Origin: Perca fluviatilis
Lineage: Eukaryota; Chordata; Actinopteri; Perciformes; Percidae
Assembly: GCF_010015445.1 (NCBI RefSeq)
Contig: NC_053120.1
Span: 18,192,308-18,256,307 of the forward strand
Length of the DNA stretch: 64,000 nt
Direction of reading: 5' to 3'
In this document: positions 36,744 through 50,154 of the stretch, one piece after another
How positions within the stretch are numbered: the first letter of the stretch is position 1
Layout: each line of letters starts with the position of its first letter
The notes under the pieces: generated by a model
What the model saw: only the letters and a program-made list of their open reading frames with translations
What the model was told of the DNA's origin: nothing
Databases searched by the model: none
Made by a program: the position numbers and the translations under genes

Positions 36744-38542
36744 TTGATGAATGATAATTATGCTGTCAAACATGTTCATAATTTCATCCTTTAAACACAA
36801 GTTTAAAGCCATACCAAGAGGATTGTGATGTGCAAGACATTTGCAGCACAGCTGCAAGACATTTGTTTGCGTCTAAAGGCAATCAATCTAATGAATGAAT
36901 ACCATTGCACAGTTTAAATTAAAAAAATGATCAGATGAAATGTCCAGTTTAAAATTGCAATCATATTGGCACTTTTGTTGGTTTACCACTGTGATTTTGT
37001 ACTCACTTGACACACTTGATTCATTAACAAATGATTCAAAAAATTCAAGGTGACTCCTGATAAAATTATATACATCTGCTAATGGGATCTTTGTTTATTT
37101 TCAAGAATAAAAACGCTTTTCTTTGCTTGTTGAATGTTTTTCTTACCAATAATGTGTTTTATTGGGCATGATTATTGCACCCATTCCAGAGTTTTTTTCG
37201 TCAAATGTTGGATAAGTTACCTAACTGTTGTGTGTATATTGTAGAGGCAGAGGTACTCAACAATGCTTAAAGAGTTACATTTTCAATAACATTTGAACAG
37301 TTAGTTGAAAGTGAGTTAAAAACAGAGCACCCACAGTGGGCTTCAACAGGAGACCAAGTGGAAAGACTCTCTCATCAGAGCACCTTGATATTGGCTGTTC
37401 ATGGAAAAATAGAGACAACACAGTCTGCAGTCTGCACTTTTAGGTCAGGTTTAATGGAGCTGCAAGTAGTCAGACACTTTCTTTGCCATGAACAGTCAAT
37501 AGGAAGCCCAAAGCAGTCTTCATGGTTTGTCCAATGACTGGCCCTCTTTTATTTTGTTGCTGCTTAGGTCTACATTTTCCTGCTTTAATCAGGAAATGAA
37601 TGGCCCTTACTCACGGAGGCCCAGATAATAAACTCATTCCCTGTAAATTAATTAACAAACACAACAGTAGACAGTTAGAGGGAATTATGGAAATTGCGGC
37701 ATGCATACATAATAGCACGTATACAGTATGCTAATGCTGCATAGAGTAGTGTGATATTTAATGTTATCCAATGAGACAAACAAACCTTCAAAACAAAGCA
37801 AGGCCTTTATATAACCCATATGCATTTGTTTTATTAGAATAAATTGATACTCTCTTCTTGTTGAGAACATTTTGCTTCTGCAGGGCCGTCAGCATCAGCT
37901 AAAGACATGTTATTGTGCTGGGAGGGATTCTTTTGCTCACTTTCACTTCAGCAGAGCCAATGCCTGGAAAACTTTGGCCTTTAATGTGGTTCTTCTGGTT
38001 CTACTTCCTCCAAAAAAAGTCAGTGGCAAGCAACAGAAGAAATAAAAACACAACGGATATACAGTAAGCTGGAATTGATCCCACAACAATACAAACTCAC
38101 GCTAATAACTCCTACTCACTGAACCGCTGTGCCTTTCTTTTCCACACAGTTATTACCATTATGAAATGCAAGTCATCTATATTTACCTGGACACTTCTGA
38201 TGTCTTATTCCCTTTGAGGAATTGTGAAAAGAGAACTGCATGCAGTTGATTTTGCTTCAGATTTCCTCCCACAGAGTGAACATATTTACAATACAATATT
38301 CAATAATTGATTTCAATGCTGATGCAAAATACACCGTTTTTGTTGATGACATTCTTACAGTATACTCTTATGCTATAAACCACATGTTTTTACCTGTATG
38401 TTTCCAACATTTCAGACAGTTTCAGCCTACATTTGTTGAATAATTAATGGTTACTTACCCAAAGGTTTTGCTGCCTTTCTTCAATAAGCTCAATCATATC
38501 TCACCTAAAAAGAATCTCATGTGATAGTGTACAGATTTATTT
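36744..38542. other. No gene seen
   Basis: AT-rich unique DNA. Nothing recognised beyond short random frames. Confidence 0.5.
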
Positions 38543-38550
38543 CCACTGCA

Positions 38551-39204
38551 CAGTCTTGTATAAAGTACTTGAAAGCAATACTTGAGAAAAAGTACAAGTA
38601 TCTTACCAGAAAATGACTTTGGGAGAAGTTAAAGTATCCTTTTACAATATTACCTGAAAGTGAAAAGTGTTAAAATATCTGATATTTACTGTACTTAAGT
38701 ATCAAAAAGTTATTTTCTGATATTAAATGTATTAGAAGTAAAAGTAAAATTAAAAAAAACGTATGAACTTTATGGCCAAAGGTGTGTAACGTTATCTTCA
38801 TCACCACTGTCGTCGGGGTGGTCATCGTCTGTTACCACGGCGGCCGAGCCTGCACCAGGTGCTTCCATGACACTATCAGTCATTAATCTTCCTCCTCTTC
38901 TTCTTTAGTTTTGGCCTATGTTTTTTTTTTGGGGCGCTTGGCAACAAACAGGCGTTAGGTCACCACCTGGAATGGAGGGTGCATTATCTTGGCAATTTAG
39001 GAGCAATAATTCGCCAAACCTGCTTTTTTTTCCCAGCGTAACAAATTTCTTCTGATTTCAAGTAATACAGCTAAGTAATGCTTAGAGGAAATGTAGTGGA
39101 GTAAAAGTAAACATTTCCAGAAATATAAATAACAAAGTAAAGTACAGATATGTGACAATTCTACTTAAGAACAGCAGCAAAGTATTTGTTACATTACAAC
39201 ACTG
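38551..39204. mobile_element. hAT-type non-autonomous element with perfect 8-bp duplication
   Basis: The left end begins CAGTCTTGTATAAAG. The right end, reverse-complemented, begins CAGTGTTGTAATGTAAC. The flanks CCACTGCA (38543-38550 and 39205-39212) are identical, an 8-bp target duplication as made by hAT transposases. Subterminal AAGTACTT/AAAGTACAG-like words repeat near both ends. The 654-bp body has a GC-richer centre (about 38800-38880) with no intact frame. The perfect duplication implies a fairly recent insertion. Confidence 0.92.
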
Positions 39205-39212
39205 CCACTGCA

Positions 39213-40559
39213 ATTGTTTCAGATGAGAGCTGAGGATTGGAACAACCCTGACATAAAATAAGTTGGTAGAGCTGACATTAGTTCTACATACTGTGAAAAA
39301 AAAAAAAATCTCAAAAAGTGAAAAGCTGCCTTAAGTTGGGGGAGGTGCAGTGCTCTAATTGTAAACACACCTTGCTTCACTCACCAGCCCGCCAACCTGT
39401 ACGTTATCCTTTAGAAGAGACACAGTTTAGTGATATCTAAGCTTGAAACACCTGATGAAATTCCCATCTGCACTTTCTCCCTTTATGCTACTACTGATAC
39501 TGTATACACCGGCATTCCAGCTTTCCCTTCTCTTGGCTTTCATCCTGTCATAGCAGGCTCACTTTGTAATGGATTAAAACGCCAAGTGAACCAGAAGCTA
39601 CACTTCCTCAAGATGATGAATAACAATACTTTCTACTTGACATAAATACACAAGATAACATTAATTGCTTATATGAACTAGCCCCCAAGAGGCAGAAAAA
39701 CACCAAAAACCTATTACTGGACCACAGTAGCAACATGAAACATGTGGTTGGTTTGTTTCTGCTTAGTGTATCGAGTTATGTATAATGTACATGCAGACAT
39801 ACTGTACTTACTGAAGTTTGCTGCGCAAAAGGCTTACAGTTTGAATATGTCAATGTTGTTTTTTTTTTATTTTTGCTGTTTTACATTTAACCAATGATCC
39901 ACACTGTGTACTAAACAATCAACTGAATCTGAGCAGCAACAAGGATTCTGATGCAACAACTAATTCCCTGCATGACTCACACATATATGAACATATATAT
40001 GATTTTAGTTAACAGTACAAAAAGCTTTAATCCATAAGGAAGATGTTGGGGCAGTGGACCTCTGACATCAGTAGGGTGGTAAGAACTGCCATCCTGTACA
40101 CCTGTATGAATATGAATGTTCTGGATCAGATGCATGAGCCGCTGATAATGAAGCACTAATGAAACAGCGGGTGGCTGATGGGCAACTTCCCAGCTCTACC
40201 TGAACGTATACAATGCTCCATGTGTTTTTTAAAGGCTATTCATACCAAAAAGGTAATGAACACTGAAAGCCATGATAAGAACCATCTGCGGGATTAACCA
40301 ACACGTTCTCTGGATGCTAAGAAAGAATCCCCATTCCATTAGGGAAGTCGACTGAAAGTACATGTTCACTCTCCTCCTGCCAGCTCAGGTCGTAAAACCC
40401 AGACAGACAGACTCAGACTCTTTTCTCACCAGACTAAGTAAAAATAAATAACAGCAAGTAGAAATAATATGAAATACACCAGTTACATCCTTAATTGCGG
40501 GACCGGTCACTGTTCTGGTTTCTGTTTCTTCTAACCCAAGTTCTCAACTATTTTCATTG
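39213..40559. other. No gene seen
   Basis: Unique AT-rich DNA. No features supported. Confidence 0.5.
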
Positions 40560-41230
40560 AATGATAGTTCATGAACTCGTTCATATTTTGGGCGAACGTG
40601 AACTGAACGTACCGTATTAGTGCCTGATGAACGTTACTGTGAACTCGTTCATTCTGGTCTGTGAACGGCACGCTCTCTCAGTTTAACTTCGTTCAATAGG
40701 GTGCCAGATTTCTATAGAGCCTTCCAGGTGAAAACGCGGCTAAAGCACACCGTAAACAGGCCTTAATATGTAGCGGAAAAAACACCCAATCTGGCAACAC
40801 CAGCCACCAGTGTCGCACCGCCGCATGCGTCATCAAAACAAAAAGCATCGTGGAGGCGACAGCAGCATGGAGGCGTCGTATGATCATTTAAATGAGTTTT
40901 ATGACAAGGTCAGTGAGGATGGAAAAAATCTTACATTTCTGTGCAGACTTTGCCCGCCGGCTTTCAAAAAGAAAATCCGCACTTCAGTCACATCCACAGC
41001 AAACCTGAAACGGCACATTGAACTGAAGCACCCGGCTAGCCTTTCAATTTTGAAAAATAATAGCTCGCAGCAAAATATGGAAAAAAAGAACTATGAACTA
41101 GTTCATTTTTGGAACTGTGAACTTAGTTAAAAAAATTTAAGTATGAACTATGAACTAAACTAGTTCATTTTAAAATTTGTGAACTAAACTTTGAACTAGT
41201 TCATGTAGAAAGTGAACTTTCCCAACACTG
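40560..41230 (+). mobile_element. hAT-type element keeping a BED-finger exon
   Basis: The right end is TTTCCCAACACTG at 41218-41230, the mirror of CAGTGTTGGGAAA. Both flanks of the element hold clusters of GTGAACTCGTTCAT / TGAACTAGTTCA words: at least four on the left (40565-40665) and five on the right (41090-41212). This is the subterminal repeat pattern of hAT elements. A single zinc-finger frame lies between them. The left terminus and target duplication were not found. Internal deletion has removed the catalytic domain. Confidence 0.8.
40867..41130 (+). pseudogene. BED zinc-finger N-terminus of a hAT transposase
   Basis: The frame from the ATG at 40867 (an upstream in-frame ATG is at 40810) encodes about 87 residues. 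It holds a BED-type finger: [10 protein letters not shown] with the CxxC pair, then [14 protein letters not shown] with the HxxxxH pair. The order and the STANLKRH word are typical of ZBED-like hAT transposases, where this finger binds the element's ends. The RNase H-like catalytic domain is absent. The frame runs into the right subterminal repeats and stops. It could be a dead remnant or a small DNA-binding protein able to occupy hAT ends; expression is unknown. Confidence 0.75.
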
Positions 41231-41289
41231 TATATACACACATATATATATATATATATAACAATACACTAAAATATATAACATACAGT

Positions 41290-41480
41290 TATTTGAACAT
41301 GGACAGATTGGTGCAGTCTCGGATGCATTTGGGGAGAGAGTTCCAAATGGACGGGGCAGCTATGGAGAAGGCTCTGACGCACCAGGTCTGGTGCTTGGTC
41401 CTGAATGCTGTAGATAGGAGGTTGGCATCAGAGGAGCGGAACACCACATCTGTGTGTGCACACTTCTTTATCTGTTTGTT
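41290..41480. repeat. Possible dispersed repeat fragment
   Basis: The stretch with GGGGAGAGAGTTCCAAATGG and GGAGAAGGCTCTGACGC resembles a teleost dispersed repeat I remember, but the parent element and its limits are unclear. A short AT tract lies just upstream (41242-41260). Confidence 0.35.
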
Positions 41481-42227
41481 TGATTGATTATCCAGCAGCC
41501 TCTCAGCACCTTTATATCCATCACTCTTTACTCTTTACACACATATGTACACAAGCCATATATGGGGAGATGGAGGCCTAGCTAACGGCATATTAGCCAC
41601 CTGTGGGCAAGCCAAGTGCTGTGTAAATACCCCGGGGAGAGAGGGGATGAGCCTTGGCGCCCTGTCAACCCTAATCTAGGAAGACACCTAATCTCCACAA
41701 TCCCCTGCGGAGCATTCTCCATCACTCCCAGATGGATAGGAATAGTTCCTGAAGAAACGCCCTGACAGTATCACTGTAGAGAATTCCAAAAAAACAGTCA
41801 AGGCCACAAAAGGCCACAAATGCCATATCTAAAGATTAATTAAGAACTACTGACAGTGTGCATTTTTTGGATTACATTGTGATGAGTCTCATCGTTTGAA
41901 GCGCCACTATCAGATATGCTGAAGGTCTAAACATTTGGCTGTAGAGAAAGATCTTTTCTTGTTTAATGAAAAGATGAAATATTTATCTGTTTAACCAAAT
42001 CAGCCATCAATAACATTTTTATCTTAACCACATTGTGGTGACTAAGATTAAGCACTTCATACATTTTAGCAAATTACCATTTTCACTGGCTGTACTGAGG
42101 TAAAAAAAGATGTTCTAGTGTAATCCTAGATATTCCACTATTTCCATTATTGGTGCCCATACTCATTTTGATAGCCAATTTATGATGATGATGATGATGA
42201 TAATACAGTTTATTCTCCTGATTATAC

Positions 42228-42395
42228 TAGAGCGGGTTGTCCTTTAATCCCAAGGCTGGGCGCTTTGATTCCTGTCTTGACTGAATCCCAAGTTGCTCCC
42301 TATGCATGAATGTGTGTTTGAATGAGAGACAAATTGTAAAGCTCTGTCTGGTAAGGTAGAAAGGCACTAAATGCCATTTACCATTAGTATTGATA
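42228..42395 (+). mobile_element. tRNA-derived SINE fragment
   Basis: The left part keeps the 3' half of a tRNA-like head with a degenerate box B (GCTTTGATTCC). Next is the middle region around CCCAAGTTGCTCCC, then the tail with AATTGTAAAGCTCTG and ACTAAATGCCATTTACC, as in a common fish tRNA-derived SINE. The box A half is cut or lies in the diverged sequence before 42228. A (GAT)n-like tract sits just upstream at 42181-42202. Confidence 0.6.
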
Positions 42396-43311
42396 CAGAT
42401 GTTGCAATCTTAATCTTGTTGTACTTGTTATTGTATTAAATTATACTCTATATCTTATTTACAACTGCATTGGACTGCATTTTCATATAGTGTAGACTTG
42501 AGCAGTTTCCATTTCTCCCCCAAAGATCGAAACGATGTCCTTGACTCATATCCATGTATTTCAGTAAAGGTCTTGGTTGGAGAACGAGTAGGAGGTAATA
42601 AATTACTCTGAATCTGATCCTTGTACAGTCACACCTCCAACACTTAGAATCAGATCTGGTCTGCAAAGACGGATGTTTAATAATTCAATTGGCTGCTCCT
42701 GAAGGACATTTAAACACATTCATCTGGTTTGAGCATTCTTTGGAAATGACGATGGCCAGAAACATGTAGTGGAGAGCTCTGGTTTTTACTAGAACAAGCA
42801 CTTTCCTGTGGAAGTGGGTCTGAGCTGAACCTCCACCCTAATCCAGTTACTCACACCCAAATGTTACTAATAGCGCAGCTGCACTTCAAATATCACTTGA
42901 AAGGTGATTGGGAGAGGGGAGAAAAAACAACAACCAATTTGCATTTTTCAAGCACCGCTCTGGCAGGTGGAGGGCTAATGAACAATTCTATGATCCATTA
43001 ATCGGGATCTCGTTTGTACATGGCCGTCATCACAAAGTGGCACTTGAGTTTGTGTGGCTCCATCAGAAGGGTTAATGGAGAATATGGTACTAATCAGTCC
43101 AAAGCAAACCAGCTTCCTCCAGCAGCCAATCAGGAAGGTAATGGCCTATTGGGTTGCCTAGTATCATTCTGCATCAATGTCATCAAAATAAGACAAAAGC
43201 TAATAACTTTTGAAAGATAGGGGATAATGTATTACTAGAGCAGAGACTTTAGGAAGTTTGATGACTCTATGACTCTAAAATGAGTTGCAAAATTCTGCTG
43301 TGATCTTTCTC

Positions 43312-43538
43312 ACATTTTATTATTCATCACATACAATCATACAGTACAATGTAGTGAAATTCAATCTTTGCATTTAACCCATCCTAAGCATTAGGAGCAG
43401 TGGAAAGACACATACAGCAACTTAGGGTTCAGTGTCTTGCTCAAGGACACTTTGACATGTGGCTGGAAGAGCCTGGGATCAAACCACTGATCTTGTGGTT
43501 GAGGGCCATCCCTCTCTATCTCTGAGCCACAGCCACCC
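43312..43538 (-). mobile_element. tRNA-derived SINE, minus strand
   Basis: Read on the minus strand from 43538, it starts GGGTGGCTGTGGCTCAGAG, a box A-like promoter, followed by GGTTTGATCCC, a box B. It continues through AAAGTGTCCTTGAGCAAG and GGTTAAATGCAAAG to an A/T-rich tail near 43312. This is the layout of a Pol III-driven fish SINE with a tRNA-like head, SINE body and tail. It shares the TTGAGCAAG/AAGTTGCT middle with the fragment at 42228. The target duplication is not clear. Confidence 0.75.
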
Positions 43539-46342
43539 TTAATATGGATTTATACTGTTTGGATGACATTCAAACCACCTAGGGGAGAGTTCATAAGTTC
43601 CATAAAGAAAAATAATACTTTTAAATAAATTTTGGTCTTTTTTTTACCAAAGCAAACCAACTCTTACAAAAGCTTGTGTTACATGGTCACTATATACTGT
43701 CAAACCTCGGTGCATATTACCTCTCCTGTCACCATACATCATATGTAAACCAATGCAGCACATTACATTCCTCTTACCTTACATAACCTACCAGTTCCTC
43801 CCTCAGCACCAGTTAGTCCTCCTTTCCTTCTCCTCTTCTCCACATTGACAATTGACAATGTCTATTCTCTGCCTGCTATGTAGGCCACCTTTTAACCAGG
43901 ATTGAGGATTGAGATGTCAGGGAGGATTACAAGGTGAGTTGACAATGGCACATACAAAGCAGGAGACACACACCTAGGTGTTTGTTGCTAAGCATAAAGG
44001 GAGAGTGCAGAGACATGCTGGTCCAGCCTTGACCTTATAAGTTAACCACTAATCGAGAGCCAGATGGCAAGACGTGAAAAATAAGGCAACTGCTGGAAAG
44101 AGGGTGACTAGTGATGTGTAACAAAAGAATGTGTTGGAAGCTCTTTGCTCTGTGGCAAATCAAATAGGTGGAAATGATATCTTGAGCATAACAGTGACAT
44201 CCTGCTGTATAGCTTTCATGTAATCTAAATAAACATGTCAAGAGAGGAAGTTCTATCAATGCAGAATGTACATATGCATGAATGATATTTAAATTATTAA
44301 CCCACGGTTTTTAGGTACGGTAGGTTCACTCAAAGGATGCTTTTACAATGGTAGCACATCCGTTGTCTCATGCCTCATTTTCATGACAACATTATCAACC
44401 ATTCAAGTGAAGCCACTTACCATAATAACCATTGAAGACCTTTGCATTGTCATAAACTCCATTCAGGTTTATGTGTTAGTGGAATAAATAACAGTGTCAG
44501 TCAAAGGGCAGTGAAGAAAACTGAGAGATGTTGATTATAACAGAATGACACAAACAGCCATTAAGCTTTACAAATTAGGTTGACAATGCCAGGTTATTAC
44601 TGTAATTGCACCACAGTCATTCTGCACCGCATGCATTTCCACCTCATACAGTGAACAATACATTTATGTCAGGGCCATAATATAAACACTTGACAGGAGG
44701 TAAGCCTTAATGAGTCAACATGGGGAGCTGTTAACTGTGCAGTCCTGAATGATTTATAGTCATGGTGAAGATGGTGGCCAGTTAAATTAAAATATTACTC
44801 ATATAACAATCTCAGTTCATCATTTTGTTGGTTTGTCCTATAATGTCTTTTTGTTTCAACTGTTCAACCTTTATTTCTTCTCTGCATGTTCTAATTTTCA
44901 TCACTTGTGTGTGCAGTAGTACTTCATTGCAGTAAAGCTTTTCACAGTAAACAAGTTATTATATTCAAAATGATAAGTAAGTAAGTAAAAGATCAGTGTG
45001 AACCAAGATAAAATGATCACGGCACTAAAGAGAAAATACACAGTATGGATAAAGGGGACATGGCAGGCAATGGGTACTCATCAAGAAGTTCCCCATTTGG
45101 GAATTAAAACAGCATCAATACCCATTGTGATTGTGAACAGACTAGATTTTACGCTTGACTCTCCCTCCTCTCTGCTCTGTGGTAAATACTTGAAAGATGT
45201 CCCAGTGTCGGTCATGTGTCCCCCTCCAACCATTGCGTAGTGATATGCAAAATGGCACTGATCTACTCAGGAGACAAAAAAGGAGACAAAGCAAATGTCA
45301 AACTGTGTTCCGCTGAGCTGGGACTGAAACTGGGGTGCAGGGGTGGGGGCATGTTGGTGTCATGTGGAGGTTATGCTAAATTCGATGTGTTTCCCTGTGC
45401 TGGCAAGGGCTTAAGTGTGCAAGCAGATGTGCACAAACACACGTTAGTTACTTATGCATGTGCGTATGTGTGTTTGTATATGCAATTATCAGCTTTATCA
45501 GACATGACCTTGTCACAACTATCACCCGGCCATCCCAACAAGCACACACACGCACGCACACACGTCTCACAGGGCTTGATACTTAATGCATGGGGGATGG
45601 AGGGTGTCTGGTGTTACAGTGGGGCCCTAAGCCGGTTAATGACGACGGGCACCAGAAGCCCCACAGATGGCTAATCTAACCATTGTCTTCCCAACCCAGC
45701 CCCTTTGAGCAAACTCCCATACCGTTGGCCCCCCCATGCAGCATGCTACTGTTTACCCCTATTCTAACTAATTCTAATCCTGTTTAGCAACATTCTCAGA
45801 ACTCTGAATGGCCTTTCCCCCAACCCTCTTCCCTCTCCTTTCTCTCTACCCTCTTCTTTTGTTTTTTCAAATGATAAAACGGGGCGGCTGGGTGAAGAAG
45901 GTCCACGGTTATCCTCACTTGTGTAAAAGGAGAGATAGGGACACTGGGGAAGGGGGCGGAAGAATGAAAGCAGGAGAGAGGGTGGGAAGACCTTGGTATG
46001 TTCAGGGTTTCTTTCAAGGCAAGTTCATGCCCCAGCTAATTAACGATTATGCTTCATAGTTCTTGCATTCACTAGTATGTGGAGATGATGGATACGGTGC
46101 TGACATCTTCAGCCCCCTGACGCTGCTCCCGGAGCCTCCCTCTCTCTTTTCCCGCATAGTCTGGCAGTTTAAGTCCACTGTGTCAATCTGAGGCCCCAGT
46201 CTGGCTGACTGATATTCCCAGAATTCCTTTCCCTCTATCTAGAGGGAGGTGTCTGTGTGTGAGAACGGCATTGTATGTAGCATATAAAAAGGCCTCAGTT
46301 TTAAATCGCATTGCTCTTAAGCGCATATATGCATAACTAGAC

Positions 46343-46345
<3 letters not shown>

Positions 46346-46381
<36 letters not shown>

Positions 46382-46437
46382 ACACACATGTGTACACAAA
46401 CACACACACACACACACACACACATGTGTACACACAC
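46346..46437. repeat. (CA)n tract with CACATGTGTAC interruptions
   Basis: Two CA arrays, each followed by the palindromic word ACATGTGTACAC, so the tract itself looks duplicated. Confidence 0.92.
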
Positions 46438-47418
46438 ACTTGCTGTCTGTAACCTTTACCAAAGCGGGAATGTCTCAAAGCAGCCTAGAGAGGATCAGTG
46501 GAATGGGCCTATGTGTTCACGTTGCCCTCTTAGCTAGTCTTTTCACTTTTGTTGCCATACATATCAAAGCATTTTTCAGTTCTTTTGCTTAGCCTGCTAA
46601 TATGACACATTGCCATTTATACTGATTTGAATAAGTGGATAAGGAGCACAAAGGCCCACACAGAATAGGGAATGACTTGAAACTCTTTCATCGCCAGCTG
46701 AAAAGGACATTGTTACTGTCCGATCTCACCGCCGAGTTCCAGAGGCGTTTCAACAGCGCAGTGAGATTACAGGCGACGAAAGAATCCACTTAACACGTTT
46801 TGTTTTGTATTTCTATCTTTTCCTCTCCTCCTATTTGTTCAGCGGTGGACTTGTGAAAAGGAGGAATTATACGCAATTGGGATTGCTGTCTATCTGTTGC
46901 ACCCAGGTATTGGAACGCTATGACTTCAAAGGCCACGGGAGTGCTTTGAAGTGTAGCTTGAAGAGAGACACCTGTTTTTTCTTGTTGTAATAATTGTTCA
47001 ACACACTGATACTCAACACCCCGCCGAATGACAGGCTTGGATTCTGTGACAATTGGTCTGGGTCACAAAATCCTCATATCCAATGCCGTGGCAGAGGGAA
47101 GAACACCAGCAACACTAAATTATACCTTACTGAGGAGACTTTAAAAGGCAGCTCTCCAAGCTCTGGCCATAGATAGTTACTCACCAAATATGTGTTCACT
47201 ACAAACCGTGATCTGATATTACAATTGATTTGATTCACTGGCACCAAGTTGTTTAATGAGCTAATGCAGTGTCATCAGCCTCCTTCTGCTATCAAGAGCT
47301 ATCATTTTCCCTTTAAAAGCCTTGTGAGAAGCAGTTCAGGTAATTAAGAAACCCACTATCAGCCTACATGGCTGCTGTCTGTGCATGTATTTTCTTTTTT
47401 CACTCTTTAATATTCAAG

Positions 47419-47550
47419 ACATCCTGAGGCAACCTTGTCGTTAAAGGGTTTTCTATGTGAAGATGACGGAGAAGGTCTTGACTACGGGGAGTTCATCTGT
47501 AGGCATGCCTGTGACTTCTCAGCCTTGTACGTGAAGATGAAAATAAAAAG
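47419..47550 (+). other. Candidate 132-nt cassette exon (unproven)
   Basis: A strong-looking acceptor, a pyrimidine-rich run ending TATTCAAG at 47418, is followed by 132 open bases and then AAAAG/GTAATT at the donor (GT at 47551). The length is a multiple of three. In one frame the exon is fully open and begins and ends in the same phase, encoding words such as CEDDGEGLDYGEF and CDFSALYVKMKIK. The acidic stretch vaguely recalls an EF-hand loop but is not a real match. A second frame (MTEKVLTT) is also open for much of the exon, which weakens the case. Chance remains the likeliest explanation. Confidence 0.18.
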
Positions 47551-50154
47551 GTAATTTTTTCTGACCTCAAGCCAAGCAAATTGAAAACTCTCAAAGCATT
47601 TGTCACATTCTGTCGCCTTGCCTCATCTTCTTTTCATGTGGTTTATCCAAATGACCATACAGTACTAAGAGTACATGCATTCTAAGTACAGGTGGCACAT
47701 GTTCAAATTGAAACTCTGCAGGAATAAAACCTCTTCTTCTCTTCTATCCATCTCTCTCTTTTTTTTGCTCAACTAAATCGATGACAACATAATCTCAAAA
47801 AATGCTTTAGTGTACTAAATCAACTTGGATGCGGTTAGTGTTGGAGTTATGTAAATATGTCATGGCAAATGCGCTAGCAAACAGTTTTCAGCTTTCACAT
47901 TTAGTAGATGCAAAGCAACATTAGCATTCACTTGGCGTCATCGTCGATGCATGTAAGTCCAACAATCATTCTGTTCCAGAGACTTGACCATACAGTCAAT
48001 AACAGGGCTCTAAAACAGAAATAATGACCTTTCGGGAGTCATCTGATTACATTTTAATATGAACTAATTGTTACAATTTGGCAACATTGGCCTGTAACTT
48101 AAACCAACCTAAACTAACATTCTGCATTCTGTTGTTGCTCGATAACATTCTACTGTTGCAGAACAAAAAATCAACAGTGTTGGCTCAATGAGATTCCATT
48201 ATGATACTGTACAATGCTGACTCTGCAGAGCATTTTTATATTTCCCCACTGTGCATTTTTACCTTTGTGGTATACAATTATTATAATACATTTTATGAGA
48301 AGATGAGCAGTGCTCTATGCATTTTGATTGAGTGCCAGTGAATAAAACTAATTATCCTAATTATCGGATCTTCACCATCTAGTTGGAGCATTGACTTAGG
48401 GTCACATTTTGATGACACAAGTTTAAATAATAATTTTAGTAATGTTAAGGTTTTGATATGCTCCTTAATAGAAACTGCGCTTTGCATAAACCTAAATTAA
48501 TTTAGCCCAAGTTGAGGATAAATATACACATCCATCCTCCATCCTTACCTCTATGATACTCTAGTACCAAATGATTCTCACTCTGCATCACCTGCTACAT
48601 TTTAAGATATCCTGCTCCTTCTGAAATTTCATGAGCCCAATTATGCAGGTATCCTATCCTGAGATGTGTAAAAGAGAATGGCAGGCCAGCAGCATCAGCA
48701 GCATGAATCTACAATGTAGTTTCCAAGCTGTGCAATAGGAAGGCCCCAGCACAAAGAGAAGCTCTGTTCCCCCACTGATGAGCCAGCACAAACTGCCAGT
48801 CCCCTCACTGAATCATTCCCCTAGTAAATGTCCTTCACCATCGGCTTTTATGCAGCACAGCTCCCTCACCCAGACTTCAGGCACTGTAAACGGCAAGCAG
48901 GGTCAGAGTAATTGAAATCATTAATCGTGTTTTATTCTACTTTGGGGCAAAGTAAGCTTGAATTGGAAAGAGGTAGGTAATGGCTTTGGATAATGTACCA
49001 GTCTTTGAGGGAGGCGAATGAAACAATATTGAGTTGTATAGACTATTGAGTTACAAAGGTGGAATAGTTGTAGATCATGTACTATTACGCTGTCATAATA
49101 AAAGCATTGATTTATATTTAATCTCACACTGTACTGATTTATTGCATTAATTAAAGCCACAAAGACTTAAAAAGACAAAAGTACACAGGCAAACTCATAT
49201 ACACAACTTGGTATCTCTTGTTATCAAAGTAAAAATGTAAAGCTAAAAAGTTCAATTGATTGATAAATTGACATGTATACCTATGATGACAAGTTATGTA
49301 CATATATCAAAGCTTTGCATGTGTTTTCATTTTTCAAAACCTCAATATTACTTTGATAGTGTTACAAAAAACAACATTTTATATTGCATTTTATACACAG
49401 TGACAGTGAACCACAGCAGTCAGGCAGAACTTGAATGGTCCACCTCAAACTGTTTGACAAAGTTGGTTCCTCTGACGGAACTGGTTTCCTGTACAGCTGA
49501 CAAAGATGGACACCCCAATCAACATCTAAACTTTTGTGCAGAAACACAAGTCTATACAACCATGATTATCTGACTTTCAAATGTTTTTTTTTCTTGGCTA
49601 ATTTATTCACATTTCACCTGTATGCCACTTCCTAGAGGCCACGACAGTAACTGCTATCATATGTGTCTGGACCAGACAGGGCTCAAGTTCAAAGGTGGCT
49701 GTCTAGATGACTGCATGTTCATAGAACAGAGCACCTTGGGGTGCAAGGTCACAACATGTCCTGTACCCTCATTGGAGCTAAACGGCATGCTGACCTCTGG
49801 CGCCATGCTCCCAGTTTGGCTATGACCTAGTGATGTTCCCCCACTGGTTCAGACAGGCCAACAATGTCAGCTTGTGGATGATCTGTCTCCACCTTAGCAT
49901 GCTCGAGTTTCAACATCGATAGACACACTGGATAAGGAATCTAAATATGGTGGCCCTTTCGTTCCCACAAAAGGTGCGAACTATGCAAAAAAATGTTTGC
50001 TCTGTCCATGACTATAGCACATGCTTATTATCATCTTTATCTGCCCTTGTCTGGCCATTATATTAGAAATAGAAATAAGAAAATAAATATTATAATACAT
50101 GTTTCTTAATAATAAACGAACATTTAGGTGCCACTAAATTAACTAAATTAATTT

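Noticed and set aside
41290..41480. Possible coding exon (open frame with ...MHLGREFQMDGAAMEKAL)
   Set aside because: The DNA resembles a dispersed fish repeat, and the frame continues through AT-rich sequence without splice sites.
45216..45674. 152-codon plus-strand frame
   Set aside because: Runs through CA-rich sequence, has no domain and no codon pattern I would trust.
49622..49825. 67-codon cysteine-containing frame
   Set aside because: Cysteine spacing fits no domain I know; too short and no context.
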